DNA of 64,000 nucleotides, from the NCBI GenBank assembly GCA_019188255.1, contig JAETXT010000012.1, positions 1,860,001-1,924,000 of the forward strand. The letters run 5' to 3'. A program made the translations under genes and the position numbers. Position 1 is the first letter of the stretch, and every line of letters starts with the position of its first letter. This DNA is from Verticillium longisporum. Lineage: Eukaryota; Ascomycota; Sordariomycetes; Glomerellales; Plectosphaerellaceae. Positions 62,015-64,000 of the stretch are shown in pieces. Under the pieces are notes generated by a model, which was given only the letters and a program-made list of their open reading frames with translations, had not been told where the DNA came from and searched no databases.

Positions 62015-62349
62015 ATGTCTCGCGCATCCAAGCTCACCCTGATGGGTACGTCATTCTTCGCCCTTGGGACGATCATCATGGTCCATTTCCAGCAAAGGTC
62101 TGAGAAGCAGGCAAGTATTTTTACTCCAACAACAACCACACACGACGAGGAACTTGAGGTGCTAATTGACGTGTCTCGGCGCAGGCCATGCATCAAGGTG
62201 TGCTGAGGGATATGGAACAACAGCGAGTCAAAAGAGAGCGGCAACTGGACTTCGATTTGCAGCGTGCTCTGGAACAAGAATACAAACGGGAACAAACCGT
62301 CCGGGATTCGACAAATCCGGATTCGTCGCAAAGCTCAACAATATCGTAA
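62015..62349 (+). CDS. PET117: Cytochrome c oxidase assembly protein PET117, 86 aa, with a GC-AG intron
   Basis: Small mitochondrial inner-membrane protein needed for complex IV assembly, acting with Cox15 in haem A synthesis in yeast. Exons 62015-62110 and 62185-62349. Residues 1-32 (MSRASKLTLMGTSFFALGTI and onward to the exon end) include a single transmembrane segment at about 7-23 and the family HF-QQ-E stretch. Exon 2 begins AMHQGVLRDMEQQRVKRERQ, then DFDLQRALEQEYKREQ. The intron (62111-62184) starts GCAAGT and ends GCGCAG. Only this GC donor keeps phase; the nearest GT (GTATTT) shifts the frame out of the family sequence. A TGCTAATTG branch-like site is present. Confidence 0.93.
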
Positions 62350-62853
62350 CCATGCAGGAAGCGCGCTTCACTATGCACTTTAGGCAATCTTTGCTATTCA
62401 CAGGCTACAACGACGAAATAATGAGTGGGAACAACCTATTCAGACAACCCAAACACAGGGGAACCAGACAAATCACAACTCATAGATAACTGCGCCGAAC
62501 CGCGCAAGTGACGTATTTCACCACAAGTTTCGGGAATTTTGATTATGACAGGCTACCTTCGGCCCTCTTGGTTAATGCGGATTGATGCGTCTGCCGCGTA
62601 CCTGTACGCTTTTCCCCCTGTTCCCGACCCGGTCTGCAGCGAGAATTGCTGCCATTACTGTACAATTTCGGGCATCAAACAAGCCTAACGTGCTAATTGA
62701 GTTCGCAACTGGCTTGTAAGTGGCGTCGTACCTATCAAAGAGAACCCCAATGATGTGTATCCGACGAGACGCCCTTCCAGCGCATTACCCCAATCGTCTT
62801 GAGCATCGAGCAGTGTCTGTTGCGGACGTTTGCCCCGCTATATATCCGCGCTT
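62350..62853. other. Intergenic region between convergent PET117 and RPB2
   Basis: About 500 bp holding both 3' UTRs and terminators. I see no gene, tRNA or repeat in it. Confidence 0.65.
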
Positions 62854-64000
62854 TCAGCGGATCGAAACGCCAGACCTGTCCGTGAACATTCGGGCAGCAA
62901 TGTTCATTGATTGCAGTTCCTGGAAAAGGAGTTTGGCGGCATATGGTATATGGATTTGAGCGATTTTTGTCTTGTTCTTGCAAGGGCGGCACTCGAAGGA
63001 TTGCTTTGAAAGGTTTCTGCAAGACTGTTTAGCAGGCGATACGTCGAATCAGGAATTCTTAAGGATCGAGGACTTACGCGATGGGTGTCATGAGACCACA
63101 GATTTCACAAACATGAACCCGGAAAGCATCCGAGACCTCAAACAACCTCTCCTTCAAGAACGAGGCAGCACCGTGTGCAATCATGCAATCTCGCTCCATC
63201 TCGCCGAACCGTAAGCCACCATCGCGGGCTCGACCTTCGACTGGCTGCCTTGTCATGATCTGCACGGGGCCGCGGGCGCGTGCATGAATCTTGTCGTCGA
63301 CCATGTGACGCAGCCGCTGGTAATAAGTTGGTCCAAAAAATACCTGAGCACGCAATTTCTTTCCAGTGTGACCGTTGTACATAACCTCGAATCCTCGAGA
63401 TTGATATCCTTGGTCGCGGAGAAGCTGCGAGACGGAGTCGACAGTCACGTCGGTAAAAGGCGTTGCGTCACCTTCCATACCCTTCAATGTCGACACTTTG
63501 CTAAGCAGACATTCAATCAAATGCGCAATGGTCATTCGTGAAGGGATGGCATGAGGGTTGATGATGATGTCCGGAGTGATACCCTCCGAGGTGAAGGGCA
63601 TGTCTTCCTGGCGGTACGTGACACCAATCGTTCCTTTCTGACCGTGACGAGAAGCAAACTTGTCGCCGATCTGCGGAATCTTGGTGGTCCTCACTCGCAC
63701 CTTGACATATCGCAAGCCATCCTGGTTCGTTGTGAGGATGACCGAGTCAATGATGCCGTTTTCCGTACTTCGCAATGGCGTTGAGGCATCTCGTTTGACG
63801 TGCTGCATCGTTCGTTGGCCAAGCTCTTGATTATCGGGATTAATCGGCGACGTCTTGCCAATGATAATGTCCTCGCCAGAAACACGAACACCTGGTGCCA
63901 CAATACCATCGTCATCCAACTTGTCGTACGTTCCATGCTTAAGGCGCAGGGTATCGTTTCTGAACGGTTTCTCAAACTGTTCCACAAGATTGATACCTAC
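62854..64000 (-). CDS. RPB2: RNA polymerase II second-largest subunit (Rpb2), C-terminal 361 residues
   Basis: Catalytic-core subunit of nuclear RNA polymerase II. The gene is cut by the right edge of the window. Visible exons: 64000-63078 and 63016-62854, separated by a 61-nt intron (GTAAGT...GCAG; branch GCTAAAC). Near-invariant Rpb2 blocks are present: [33 protein letters not shown] (here [18 protein letters not shown]), [53 protein letters not shown] and [13 protein letters not shown]. The C-terminal zinc site is split by the intron: CEIC in one exon and CRPC in the next. The tail ends [11 protein letters not shown]. The first codon in the window (63998-64000) is in frame. Confidence 0.98.

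Noticed and set aside
62735..63022. 95-aa minus-strand ORF
   Set aside because: Overlaps the last RPB2 exon in another frame; the Rpb2 frame after splicing is unmistakable.

Overview
This window looks like a nuclear chromosome segment from a filamentous ascomycete (Pezizomycotina). The evidence is short GT-AG introns of 51-80 nt with CTNAC-type branch points, compact genes typical of fungi (GUF1, VMA10, PET117, RPB2), and a block of retrotransposons bearing the mark of repeat-induced point mutation (RIP). I cannot name the species.

Positions 1 to about 50,180 are a gene-free, very AT-rich block made of nested, RIP-degraded retroelements. CpA and TpG are almost absent while CpG survives, which is the CpA-to-TpA signature of RIP. 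I could resolve four repeat families. Family A is a 7,951-bp Ty3/gypsy chromovirus with 191-bp LTRs and a chromodomain-like end to its integrase (copies A1 to A6). Family B is a 7,526-bp Copia-type element with 289-bp LTRs (one complete copy, two 5'-truncated). Family C/E is a Copia-like family with 160-181-bp LTRs, including one solo LTR with a target-site duplication, a gag-bearing fragment and a cluster of LTR-plus-short-internal derivatives. Family D is an unclassified repeat. The nesting can be dated relatively: B1 sits in A2, a family C solo LTR and a DNA transposon sit in A1, and a solo LTR of A sits in D.

The one conspicuous island in this block is a Pot2/Fot1-like (pogo superfamily) DNA transposon at 5139-6998. 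It has 46-bp terminal inverted repeats, a TA target duplication, normal base composition and a transposase spoiled only by one apparent 1-nt deletion. It was evidently inserted after the surrounding RIP.

Composition changes sharply near 50,180, and 50.5-64.0 kb holds seven closely packed housekeeping-type genes. They are an MIT-domain protein (+), the mitochondrial translation GTPase GUF1 (+), a histidine-phosphatase/phosphoglycerate-mutase-like protein (-), the spliceosome-associated CTNNBL1 homologue (+), V-ATPase subunit G VMA10 (-), the cytochrome oxidase assembly factor PET117 (+) and the 3' end of RPB2 (-), which runs off the right edge. I rebuilt exon structures by hand from splice signals and frame continuity. 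Notable details are a 3-nt first coding exon and a 9-nt microexon in VMA10, and a GC-AG intron in PET117. The genes do not form a pathway; they are ordinary neighbours on the euchromatic side of a heterochromatin boundary.

The most intriguing unexplained feature is a long degraded open frame with a lysine-rich middle, antisense to pol in the 3' part of the family A chromovirus. It is present in all three copies that retain that region.
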